A stretch of DNA of 64,000 nt from Rodentibacter abscessus. GTDB taxonomy: Bacteria > Pseudomonadota > Gammaproteobacteria > Enterobacterales > Pasteurellaceae. Made by a program: the position numbers and the translations under genes. The stretch's first letter is position 1, and each line of letters starts with the position of its first letter. The stretch is taken from positions 1,984,001 through 2,048,000 of the forward strand of contig NZ_AP038785.1 of NCBI RefSeq assembly GCF_047160095.1, written 5' to 3'. Positions 35,231 to 42,645 of the stretch are shown here, one piece after another. A model generated the notes under the pieces. It saw nothing but the letters and a program-made list of their open reading frames with translations. It was not told the DNA's origin and made no database searches.

Positions 35231-36180
35231 TGCAACACCCACCCGACATTACTGCCGCCGAAGCCGAGAAAATAATTCAACACGACAAGCGGTCGATTTT
35301 CAGCATTATTTTGCAATTGTTCCAATAGCCATGCGGTTTCCAATGCACCGCTTGCCCCTAGCGTATGCCCAAGCACTTTTTTCGGCAAAAAGTGCGGCCG
35401 ATTTGGGAACTGTTTTTGTAATAATGTCTGTTCGACCTCATCGAAATCGCCGCCAACAAAATGCGGTTTAATGGCAGAAATCTCACTTGGTAAGCGGTCG
35501 GATTTTTGTAAAATTTTGCAAATCAAGTGCTCCAATGCCGCTTCACTATTATTTGTCAAACTAGCGTGATCGGTCAGGCTTGCCACGCCTAAAATCCGAC
35601 AATCGGACGGCTGCTTACTCAACGCCACACACCCCATTCCTTCACCTAAAATAATGCCTTTTTCCGCCGGATGTTGAGCAAGCAATCCCATTGCCTGAAA
35701 ATGCTCAAAAGTGAGACGGTTAAACATCTCAAAGCCTAAAACCAGCGCCTTATCACATTTTCCTTGCGCAAGCATTTTTACCGCATAACCCATCGCTTGT
35801 GCGGAAGAAGTGCAAGAAGTGGCAAAATTAAATACTTTAGTACCGTATTTTTGCTGAAGATAATTGCCAATCACTGCGATATTAGGTTCGCTTGGTAAAA
35901 GCTGCCGGTGTACAAAGTGATACTCGCAATCGGCAATCGTATAAGCGGTCGAGCCAAGCAAAATCGGCATTTCCGCCAATTCAGACAGATGCCAACCGGC
36001 CTGTAATAGACACTGCTCAATTTGTTGTTCAATCAAACTATAGAGCTGTGTCAAACTCAACAACGGCTGTTCAAACGCCGAAAAATAAGGCAATTCAACC
36101 GATTGCCCTAATTGAAGTTCGGTGCGATTTCGGCAAGTTTTTGCAGAAAGATGACCGCTTGCATTGAGATAAACCGCCAT
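35221..36180 (-). CDS. Short beta-ketoacyl synthase with a degenerate second His motif (ApeC-like)
   Basis: A 319-residue ketosynthase, shorter than the usual 400. The active-site Cys is C123 (FATSCTSSAQ) and the last His is H272 (LGHTLGASG). The usual HGTGT motif is replaced by KPHFVGGDFDEVE around H240, so a Cys-His-His triad may be kept but the loop is changed. Together with the non-catalytic partners it resembles the ketosynthase/chain-length-factor part of aryl-polyene systems. Its ATG overlaps the carrier-protein stop by one base. A perfect ACAAGCGGTC lies at 35285-35294. Confidence 0.8.
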   Translation of the reverse strand: MAVYLNASGHLSAKTCRNRTELQLGQSVELPYFSAFEQPLLSLTQLYSLIEQQIEQCLLQAGWHLSELAEMPILLGSTAYTIADCEYHFVHRQLLPSEPNIAVIGNYLQQKYGTKVFNFATSCTSSAQAMGYAVKMLAQGKCDKALVLGFEMFNRLTFEHFQAMGLLAQHPAEKGIILGEGMGCVALSKQPSDCRILGVASLTDHASLTNNSEAALEHLICKILQKSDRLPSEISAIKPHFVGGDFDEVEQTLLQKQFPNRPHFLPKKVLGHTLGASGALETAWLLEQLQNNAENRPLVVLNYFLGFGGSNVGWVLQWK

Positions 36181-36464
36181 TATTGATGTTCCGCTCGAAT
36201 AAATTTCGCCAAATCCGCTACATTCATCATATGCTTCCGCACCATCCGGTCGCCTTGTAAACGAACCTTAAAATGCGCCTGCAACGCCACCGCAATTTGC
36301 AACGCATCCAGTGAATCCAACTGAATCCGGCTCTGATCACCGAATAATGGTTCTGTATCGCTAATTTCATCAGGCTCGAAATCCTCTTTTTCCGATTCCT
36401 GCACAATGAGTTTTTTAAGTTCTAATTCAAGTAATTGAGGTTCTAAGGTAAATTGATAGTTCAT
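36180..36464 (-). CDS. Third acyl carrier protein of the cluster
   Basis: A 94-residue carrier protein with the modified Ser at residue 51 (IQLDSLDALQIAV). It is longer at the N terminus than the other two and sits beside the ketosynthase-like genes and the ABC exporter, so it may serve the dialkylresorcinol branch (DarC-like) or the second chain. The REP pair 36470-36540 ends only five bases before its ATG, so no normal ribosome site is visible. Confidence 0.85.
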   Translation of the reverse strand: MNYQFTLEPQLLELELKKLIVQESEKEDFEPDEISDTEPLFGDQSRIQLDSLDALQIAVALQAHFKVRLQGDRMVRKHMMNVADLAKFIRAEHQ

Positions 36465-36469
36465 TATAT

Positions 36470-36540
36470 GTAGGGTGCGTTTGCTAACGCACCGTTTTCC
36501 TTCTCTATGTTGAAATGGTGCGTTGGTAAACGCACCCTAC
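36470..36540. repeat. REP-like inverted pair, family A (copy A2)
   Basis: Left arm TAGGGTGCGTTTGCTAACGC and its inverted right arm (ending CGCACCCTA) enclose a 20-odd-base spacer. Each arm also forms a small hairpin. It fills almost the whole gap between the ABC permease stop (36542) and the carrier protein start (36464). Confidence 0.85.
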
Positions 36541-36541
36541 G

Positions 36542-37786
36542 TTAAAATCGCACTTGTTTTTTGAGTTGCTGCTGATAAACCACTGCGGCAAGTCCAATCA
36601 TTAACACACCAAAAGCGGTCAATTTTGCCAAATAATTTGCAATTTGTGATAAATCGTACTGGTTAAGGAGCAAATTTTGGAAACCGTTCAACGCCCAGCC
36701 CATCGGTGAAAATTCGGCAATCGCTTGCATTATTTCAGGCATCACATAAGTCGGCACCATAATGCCACCAATTGCCGCCATAATAATAATGCCTCCACCG
36801 CCCAACACCACTGCGTGTTCGGTGGTACGAGCAATCACGCTCACCAATAAACCGTAACCCAATGCCGAAAGGCTGACTGCCATTGCTAATACGCCATAAT
36901 GCCACTCTGTTCCCGTAAGCGAAAATGCCGGCATTTCAAGACGAGGAAGCACAAAATAACCTAACGCAACCATACCGATAAATTGTAACTGATTGATCAA
37001 AAAATAAGGTATCAACTTTGCCACAATCAGCTTAAATGCAGAGGCTCTCGCCATTCTCAAACGGGTAATGGTGTTGGTTTGTCGCTCCATCGCCATCACA
37101 TTCGAGAGCGGAATCATAATAAAAAACATCCCGAAGATCAGCCACGCCGGCACGCTATGTTGCACCGAGTTCGGTTTTTCCACTTCTTTGCCCTGACGAT
37201 TAAGATAGATCTCCTGCCATAAATCTTTGGCTAAATAGGCGTTAATCTTATCAAATTTTTTATCTAAATCTTGATTAACTTTTTTCTCTATCTGTTTGAT
37301 TGGTTTGTGCTTATTGTTCTCAAGCCGGATATGACTATCAGCAAGATAGCGTTCAATTCGCTCACGGCTATAGTGCTTTTGCAAAATACCTTTCACACCT
37401 AACAACCAGCTGCGATCTGCGCTCGGATTAAGCCAGAGTTGTAACGGTTTTTCCGCCGAAAGTGCGGTCGTTTTTTCATTAAAATTTGCAATAAGCAACT
37501 CAAATTTGCCCGCTTGTAATTCGGTTTGATAATGAGAAAGCTCGGCAATATCCGCCTGTCTCACCGCCAGATTTTCATTTTTTAATGCGTGAAAAAATGC
37601 ACTGTTGAGCGGATTTTCTGCCTCACCCAACAGCACAATCTCCGCTTTATGGCTAAGCTCGTTATCATTACTCAATGCCGCTGACATAATCAACATAAAT
37701 AAAATCGGCATAATAAACAGCACCGCCACCCCGTGTAGATCGCGGCTTAATAAGCGGAGTTCTTTGAAGATTGAAGCAATTAGCAC
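36542..37786 (-). CDS. ABC-2 type transporter permease
   Basis: A 414-residue inner-membrane protein with one N-terminal helix (residues 15-40), a long periplasmic loop (40-220) and five to six C-terminal helices, the ABC-2 exporter layout of the YhhJ/YbhS kind. It overlaps its ATPase gene by seven bases. In flexirubin-type clusters such an exporter accompanies the dialkylresorcinol genes; the substrate here is inferred to be the pigment or an intermediate. An uptake signal is inside near 37459. Confidence 0.86.
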   Translation of the reverse strand: MLIASIFKELRLLSRDLHGVAVLFIMPILFMLIMSAALSNDNELSHKAEIVLLGEAENPLNSAFFHALKNENLAVRQADIAELSHYQTELQAGKFELLIANFNEKTTALSAEKPLQLWLNPSADRSWLLGVKGILQKHYSRERIERYLADSHIRLENNKHKPIKQIEKKVNQDLDKKFDKINAYLAKDLWQEIYLNRQGKEVEKPNSVQHSVPAWLIFGMFFIMIPLSNVMAMERQTNTITRLRMARASAFKLIVAKLIPYFLINQLQFIGMVALGYFVLPRLEMPAFSLTGTEWHYGVLAMAVSLSALGYGLLVSVIARTTEHAVVLGGGGIIIMAAIGGIMVPTYVMPEIMQAIAEFSPMGWALNGFQNLLLNQYDLSQIANYLAKLTAFGVLMIGLAAVVYQQQLKKQVRF

Positions 37787-38502
37787 GAATTTCCTACCTG
37801 TTTATCCAAAAAATCTAAGTAAAATTTCTCAAGCGGTTGGTTTCCGATAATTTCTTGCAAATCGCCCTGATAAATCAACTTTCCTTCATTTAACAGCACT
37901 AATTGCGAACAAAGTTGCTCGATTTCTTGCAAATAATGCGAAGTATAAATCACTGTCACGCCTTGCTTCGTCAGCTCCGCTACACTGTTTAAAATAAACT
38001 GGCGAGATTGCGGATCAATCCCTACAGTAATTTCATCAAGGAAAATCACTTTCGGGCGGTTAATCAACCCAATCGCAAAATTTAAACGACGTTTTAAACC
38101 GCCCGACAAATGCTTGGCAAGTTTACTTTTATGAGAGGTCAGCCCTGTCTTTTCCAGCAATTCCAACAACCAATTTTTATCCGCAATATCATAAAGTGCG
38201 GCGAAAAATTTCAGATTTTCCCACACCGTTAAAAGCGGATAAAAGGCAAAATCCTGTGGAACTAGCGAAATTTGATGGCGTTGTTGCTTAGTCAATGTAT
38301 CAAACGGCACACCCTCAAATAAAATCTCGCCTTGCTGCACCGATTGCAACCCGGTCAAAAGCGACATCAACGTCGTTTTCCCCGCACCGTTAGGACCGAG
38401 TAGGCCTACGGCGGAGCCTTGCGTAATATGCAAGTTGATATTTTGCAAAGCAGATGTTTGAGCGTTGGGGTAGCGGTGGTTTAGGTTTGTTATTTTAATC
38501 AT
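37780..38502 (-). CDS. ABC transporter ATP-binding protein
   Basis: A 240-residue ATPase with Walker A GPNGAGKTT near residue 37, signature LSGGLKRR near 137 and Walker B VIFLDEITVG near 158, where the E follows the D as expected. It pairs with the ABC-2 permease just downstream. The start ATG at 38502 overlaps the stop codon of the transposase remnant (TGATG), so that remnant's frame now leads straight into this gene. Confidence 0.9.
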   Translation of the reverse strand: MIKITNLNHRYPNAQTSALQNINLHITQGSAVGLLGPNGAGKTTLMSLLTGLQSVQQGEILFEGVPFDTLTKQQRHQISLVPQDFAFYPLLTVWENLKFFAALYDIADKNWLLELLEKTGLTSHKSKLAKHLSGGLKRRLNFAIGLINRPKVIFLDEITVGIDPQSRQFILNSVAELTKQGVTVIYTSHYLQEIEQLCSQLVLLNEGKLIYQGDLQEIIGNQPLEKFYLDFLDKQVGNSC

Positions 38503-38997
38503 CAATCTTCCGTAGGGGCGGGTCCTGTGCCCGCCTGAAATGGTTCTGCTATATACAATTTATCTAACGCCCAATTTATTGGATTAGTTTCTATATATTC
38601 CGCAATCATTAAATAATCTTTTTCATCACGAACAATATGTTCATAATAACTCCGTTGCCATAATTTCTTGTTAAATGGTTGCCAATTATTTTGTTTTACA
38701 TTTCTAATATATTCAACATTCGTTCGAGATTTAAAGTGTTGAATGATATCGAATAATGAATGGCGAATTAAGTGAGATTCATTTTCAAACTGAAGAATAA
38801 AATGGATATGATTAGGCATAATGACATAATCCAAATATTTTACCCGCAGCGTTTAATTCCATTTTCTCATTTGAAATGTGACCAAATAAACATAAGCGAT
38901 CTTGCACACAAATAGTAATGAAATATAACCCATTTTCGGAATAATCGTAGTGTTGTAAACGGATTATTTTGCGTTGTGGTAAATGTTGTTTATTCAT
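38502..38997 (-). pseudogene. REP-associated tyrosine transposase (RAYT/Y1_Tnp) remnant
   Basis: Two reading frames of one Y1-transposase: the N-terminal part (38997 down to about 38835) encodes RLQHYDYSENGLYFITICVQ and ends MELNAAGKIF, the C-terminal part (38834 to 38502) resumes with YVIMPNHIHFIL, the HxH metal site. About 15-20 residues usually found between these blocks are missing, so a small deletion caused the frameshift. The C-terminal frame contains the catalytic-Tyr region (SYYEHIVRDEKDY). The last residues are encoded by the flanking REP, so the original stop was lost. Flanked by REP family B. Confidence 0.85.
38512..38535. repeat. REP family B arm next to the transposase remnant
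   Basis: GTAGGGGCGGGTCCTGTGCC followed by CGCC, with internal dyad symmetry. It is inverted relative to the arm at 39018-39043, so the transposase remnant lies between two opposed REPs. Confidence 0.82.
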
Positions 38998-39017
38998 ATC
39001 TGTTTCGGCAATCATTT

Positions 39018-39043
39018 CGGGCGGGTACAGAACCCGCCCCTAC
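39018..39043. repeat. REP family B arm upstream of the transposase remnant
   Basis: CGGGCGGGTACAGAACCCGC followed by CCCTAC, the inverted partner of the arm at 38512-38535 with two substitutions. It lies between the BtrH-like stop codon and the transposase start. Confidence 0.8.
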
Positions 39044-39045
39044 AT

Positions 39046-40032
39046 TTATTTCAACATTCTCCATAATTTTTCTTCCCTCTCCGCAATCCCCCGCAAAAAC
39101 TCTGCTACTTCATAGTAACCTTCCCTCGTTGGCTTTCGGCATTGCTTTACGCACAGCGTTGCAAACTGTCGCCATTGATCGCCGATTTCGGTCATTTGCT
39201 CGGAGGCTTGTTTGAATTTGGGTTCTTGGCAAATTTCTGCAGCTTGTTCGAGGAAATAAGCGTAAAGATAACGAAAACCGGCACCGCCCGTGCCGATTTC
39301 TTCTTGCATTCGCACAATATGCCCGAGATACAAGCGGTTATATTTTTCGCCTTTTTTGCAAGCGGTCAGATTTTCGATCGATTTCGCTACGGTGCGAATG
39401 CCTTTCACGCCGACAAAAAACAATGGAGCAAGCATCTGTTTTGCCTGCTTACGAATCGCTTTGCGAACCAAAATTGGCAGGTCAATTTGAGAAAAATCGG
39501 GCGTTTGCTCAAAATAATACATCAATCCTTTTGCCGCTAATGCGCCTTTGGCAAAACGGGCTTTTTGTAGGTCTTGGGTGGCACAGCGTTGCACCGTTTC
39601 AAACACAGGATCGCTGATTAAATAATCATTTTGATCCTTGCCATACACCAGCAAATTGTGCGCATTAAAATGAAAACGCATTTCAGGTGGAAAATAAGGT
39701 AACCAGAAAACCGATGTTTGTAAGCCGACTAACTTACCTTCATTCAACGCTTTATCCAATGCCTGCATTCCTTCAGTTTCTGAGCGAAATTTCTGCATTT
39801 TTAACCGCACTTTTAGCATTTTCGACACATTTTTGATAATGCTTTTTGGTGGCATACGGTAGGAAATCAGCGGCATTCCACTCACTTTAATCAGCGGCAG
39901 ATAAACAAAAGTCAACGCAGAAGCCAAACCAAAGACCATCGCTTCGTTCAGTTCAATGCCCTGTGATTTTAATAAGGTTGATATCACACCGCTTTCACAA
40001 TGGGCGGTGTGTTGGTGGGTAAAATTATTCAT
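39046..40032 (-). CDS. BtrH N-terminal / DUF4872 domain protein, predicted acyltransferase
   Basis: A 328-residue protein whose N terminus HQHTAHCESGVISTLLKSQG matches the BtrH N-terminal domain, with the expected Cys (HCES) and a papain-like fold; residues 165-328 are the helical DUF4872 domain. BtrH transfers an acyl group from a carrier protein in butirosin synthesis; homologues occur in flexirubin and dialkylresorcinol clusters. A role in esterifying the resorcinol with the aryl-polyene chain is plausible but inferred. ATG at 40032 is preferred over an upstream TTG. Confidence 0.82.
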   Translation of the reverse strand: MNNFTHQHTAHCESGVISTLLKSQGIELNEAMVFGLASALTFVYLPLIKVSGMPLISYRMPPKSIIKNVSKMLKVRLKMQKFRSETEGMQALDKALNEGKLVGLQTSVFWLPYFPPEMRFHFNAHNLLVYGKDQNDYLISDPVFETVQRCATQDLQKARFAKGALAAKGLMYYFEQTPDFSQIDLPILVRKAIRKQAKQMLAPLFFVGVKGIRTVAKSIENLTACKKGEKYNRLYLGHIVRMQEEIGTGGAGFRYLYAYFLEQAAEICQEPKFKQASEQMTEIGDQWRQFATLCVKQCRKPTREGYYEVAEFLRGIAEREEKLWRMLK

Positions 40033-40060
40033 TTGCAAAATTTTTGTAAAAAGTGATCCC

Positions 40061-41053
40061 TTATTTCTTCAATTTTAAAAGTTGTTCTATATAAATTTCG
40101 CCTTCTTTTTCCTTTTCTAGACGGCGTTGTTGATTAAATTTATCATATTCCAATAAGGCTTTTTCATCAGCCTGCTTTTTGCTTATTGCCCCCTGATTTT
40201 TTAACACGCTTCTTTCGTTAAATTCAAGGAAACCATCTAATTTTTCTTCCCAATCTTTTAAGAAAAATTGCTTTTTCCGGCTGGCTTGATCCTCAGCAAA
40301 ATCCAACCACATCGACACAATCCGATTCAATGCCGTAATTTCTTGTTCATTTAAATAATTTTTTGCAACCGTAACATCTTTTCTTGCCACATCCAGTCCA
40401 CGAAAATTTGTTAATCCCATATTCGGCAGCTCTGCATTAGCTCGCTGAAAAATAAGTTCTGCTGCGGTTTTGCCTGTACAGGCGAAATGTAATTTGTTCT
40501 GGATTTTTTGAAAAAATTGCGTGGTTTCCTTAAAACTAGGCTGATAGTCTGCGGCAAGGGTAAAAATTTCTCGCACCCGCAAATACATCCGGCGTTCACT
40601 GGCTCGAATATCCCGGATTTTTTCTAATAAAAGATCGAAATAATCGTCTGCTTGATTTGCACCAATCGGCGGATTTTTTAGCCGCACTTCATCTAACACA
40701 AAACCTTTTTGGATATACTCCCCAAGAGTACGTGTTGCCCATTGACGGAATTGTGTGCCACGGGTTGAACGCACACGGTAACCAATGGCTAAAATCATTG
40801 GTAATGCATAAATTTGCGTATTGTAATTTTTACCATCAGCCGCAGTTGTCAACTGAAAGTTGACAACTGAATTTTCACTCAATTCATTTTCTGTCAAGAT
40901 CGCTTTGATATGTTTACTAATATTTTGCTTGGTGGTTTGATAAAGCTCGGCAATTTCTAACTGGCTTAGCCACAGCTGAGCCCCTAATTCACGGAGAGTG
41001 AATTGAGATAAGCCGTCTTCGCTGGTGTAAATGATAATATCGTTGTCTGCCAT
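40061..41053 (-). CDS. RhuM family protein inserted in the pigment cluster
   Basis: A 330-residue protein with the RhuM signature WLSQLEIAELYQTTKQNISKH (helix-turn-helix, near residue 30) and TQFRQWATRTLGEYIQKGF near 105. RhuM was named from a Salmonella pathogenicity island and is common on mobile elements and near restriction or toxin systems; its function is unclear. It is not part of any polyketide pathway, starts one base after the previous stop, and breaks the DAR genes from the BtrH-like gene. Confidence 0.88.
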   Translation of the reverse strand: MADNDIIIYTSEDGLSQFTLRELGAQLWLSQLEIAELYQTTKQNISKHIKAILTENELSENSVVNFQLTTAADGKNYNTQIYALPMILAIGYRVRSTRGTQFRQWATRTLGEYIQKGFVLDEVRLKNPPIGANQADDYFDLLLEKIRDIRASERRMYLRVREIFTLAADYQPSFKETTQFFQKIQNKLHFACTGKTAAELIFQRANAELPNMGLTNFRGLDVARKDVTVAKNYLNEQEITALNRIVSMWLDFAEDQASRKKQFFLKDWEEKLDGFLEFNERSVLKNQGAISKKQADEKALLEYDKFNQQRRLEKEKEGEIYIEQLLKLKK

Positions 41054-41054
41054 T

Positions 41055-41429
41055 TTATATCTCTAATCCCCCAAACGCCTCCCGATACTTCGCCAACTTC
41101 TTCTCCCCCAACTTCGCAAAAATCTCCGGTCTAAAATGCCGTTTGATTTGCCATTGCCAGAAGCCTGTGGCTTGGGCGAGGCTTTGGAGGTCGTAGCGGT
41201 TTTTGTACATGAGGTAGTAAATGACTGATTTTTCGCCGTTTTTGATCGCTTGTAGGGCTTGTTCGGTGAGTTGGTTGAGTTCGTCCACCGCCTGTTCGGT
41301 GGCAAATTCTTCTGATTGCCAACCTGTGGTGGTGCCTGCTTCAAATTTGCCGTTGCGGGTGGCGTAGATGACCTTTTTCTGCCCTTGGAAAATTTTGCTG
41401 TCGTCTTGGGGGATTTCATCAATTTCCAT
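41055..41429 (-). CDS. Small conserved-context protein of unknown function in the DAR module
   Basis: A 124-residue soluble protein starting MEIDEIPQDDSK, with VIYATRNGKFEAGTTTGW and QIKRHFRPEIFAKLGEKKL near the C terminus. It overlaps the DarB-like gene by 11 bases, so it is coupled to it. I do not recognise the family. The mix of a basic helix pair at the C terminus and an acidic N terminus fits a small binding protein. Two other frames through the same DNA are open but lack a coupled start. Confidence 0.6.
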   Translation of the reverse strand: MEIDEIPQDDSKIFQGQKKVIYATRNGKFEAGTTTGWQSEEFATEQAVDELNQLTEQALQAIKNGEKSVIYYLMYKNRYDLQSLAQATGFWQWQIKRHFRPEIFAKLGEKKLAKYREAFGGLEI

Positions 41430-42561
41430 TGATAACCTCCAACAACATAAAACAACTTGAAAAACGTCCGCTCTCCGGCACATAACATAGCACTTTTTGC
41501 CCTGATTTGAGCGGGAAAGTGCGGGCAAATTCTTCCAAAATAATGTAAATCGATGCCGACCCCGTGTTGCCACAATAGGTAAGGTTGGTGAACCATTTTT
41601 CTTGCGGAATTTCAAAATCAATGTTGCGTAAGCCATCCAACAAACGATCTCGGAAGAAACCTGACGAATAGTGCGGTAAGAAATAATCGATATTTTTCGC
41701 TTGCAAATTATATTTAGCAATCAACTGCTTGAGGGCATTTTCCACAGTGCAACGCACGATATTTTCATTCAGCAATTTCACATCTTGCTTAACTGCCATA
41801 AAACTTTGCGTATCACGCTCCGCTTGCAAAACCGATTTCCAACTGACGAATTGCCCGTCTTTCACATCACCGCCCGCATACATACACACCGGCATTTCAT
41901 TGGCAAAAGAAACCAACTCAATCCAATCAATTTTAAAGCTCACGCCTGTTTGATTCGGCTGATTGGAAAGTGCGACCGCTCCGGCACCATCCGACAACAT
42001 CCAACGCAGAAAATCTTTTTCAAACCCGATTTCAGGTTTAGCATCCGCCAATAATTTGCTGTCCGCTTCCGCTTTGAAATTTTCGCTGCGCATAATTGCC
42101 GAAGCACATTCCGACGCTACCGCCACCGCACACTGATGTTCCCCAGTGCGAACCGCATTAAAAGCGTGTTTCATCGCCGCCATACCCGCCGCACACACGC
42201 CCGACATCGACATCACTTCCATTGGCGGAGCATTCTCCAACGAGCCGTGCACCATCACGCCCTGCCCCGGCAAAATCTGATCCGGATAAGAAGTCCCTAC
42301 AGCCAAACTGGTAAATGAATTTGCAGAAACGCCTAATTTTTTGACCGCTTGCACGGCAAGTTCCGTGCTGGTATGGGTAGCTTGGCGAGTTTTGGGATCA
42401 ACGGCATAATAACGTTGCTGAATACCGTTAGAACGTAAAATCATCTTACGCACACGGGAAGGTGTTTCCCCCACCATGCCGAGTACAGCCTCCATTTCAT
42501 CGTTCGAAATGGGTTCATTAGGTAAGAAAGCAGAAATTTTGTTGATATAGACGTTTTGCAT
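41419..42561 (-). CDS. DarB-like ketosynthase III of dialkylresorcinol synthesis
   Basis: A 380-residue FabH-like ketosynthase with the full triad: C123 (SMSGVCAAGM), H297 (FLPHYSSGF) and N332 (YCGNTGSAS). DarB joins two acyl chains in dialkylresorcinol, flexirubin and arcuflavin synthesis, forming the precursor that DarA aromatises. The start at 42561 (MQNVYINKISAFLP) fits the family better than the ATG at 42573, which lies on the REP edge. It is paired with the DarA-like gene upstream. Confidence 0.9.
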   Translation of the reverse strand: MQNVYINKISAFLPNEPISNDEMEAVLGMVGETPSRVRKMILRSNGIQQRYYAVDPKTRQATHTSTELAVQAVKKLGVSANSFTSLAVGTSYPDQILPGQGVMVHGSLENAPPMEVMSMSGVCAAGMAAMKHAFNAVRTGEHQCAVAVASECASAIMRSENFKAEADSKLLADAKPEIGFEKDFLRWMLSDGAGAVALSNQPNQTGVSFKIDWIELVSFANEMPVCMYAGGDVKDGQFVSWKSVLQAERDTQSFMAVKQDVKLLNENIVRCTVENALKQLIAKYNLQAKNIDYFLPHYSSGFFRDRLLDGLRNIDFEIPQEKWFTNLTYCGNTGSASIYIILEEFARTFPLKSGQKVLCYVPESGRFSSCFMLLEVINGN

Positions 42562-42572
42562 TTTATATTCCA

Positions 42573-42645
42573 TAGGGTGCGTTTGCTAACGCACCATTTT
42601 TATTATTGGTTGTGTCGTTATCGGTGCGTTAACAAACGCACCCTA
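42573..42645. repeat. REP-like inverted pair, family A (copy A3)
   Basis: TAGGGTGCGTTTGCTAACGC on the left and its inverted copy, ending CGCACCCTA, on the right. It provides the stop codon (TAG) of the DarA-like gene and reaches the first possible ATG of the DarB-like gene. Confidence 0.85.

Noticed and set aside
41063..41596. 177-residue alternative frame over the unknown small gene
   Set aside because: It is Pro/Lys/Thr-rich in a way typical of a shifted frame, and it lacks the coupled start that the 41055-41429 frame has.
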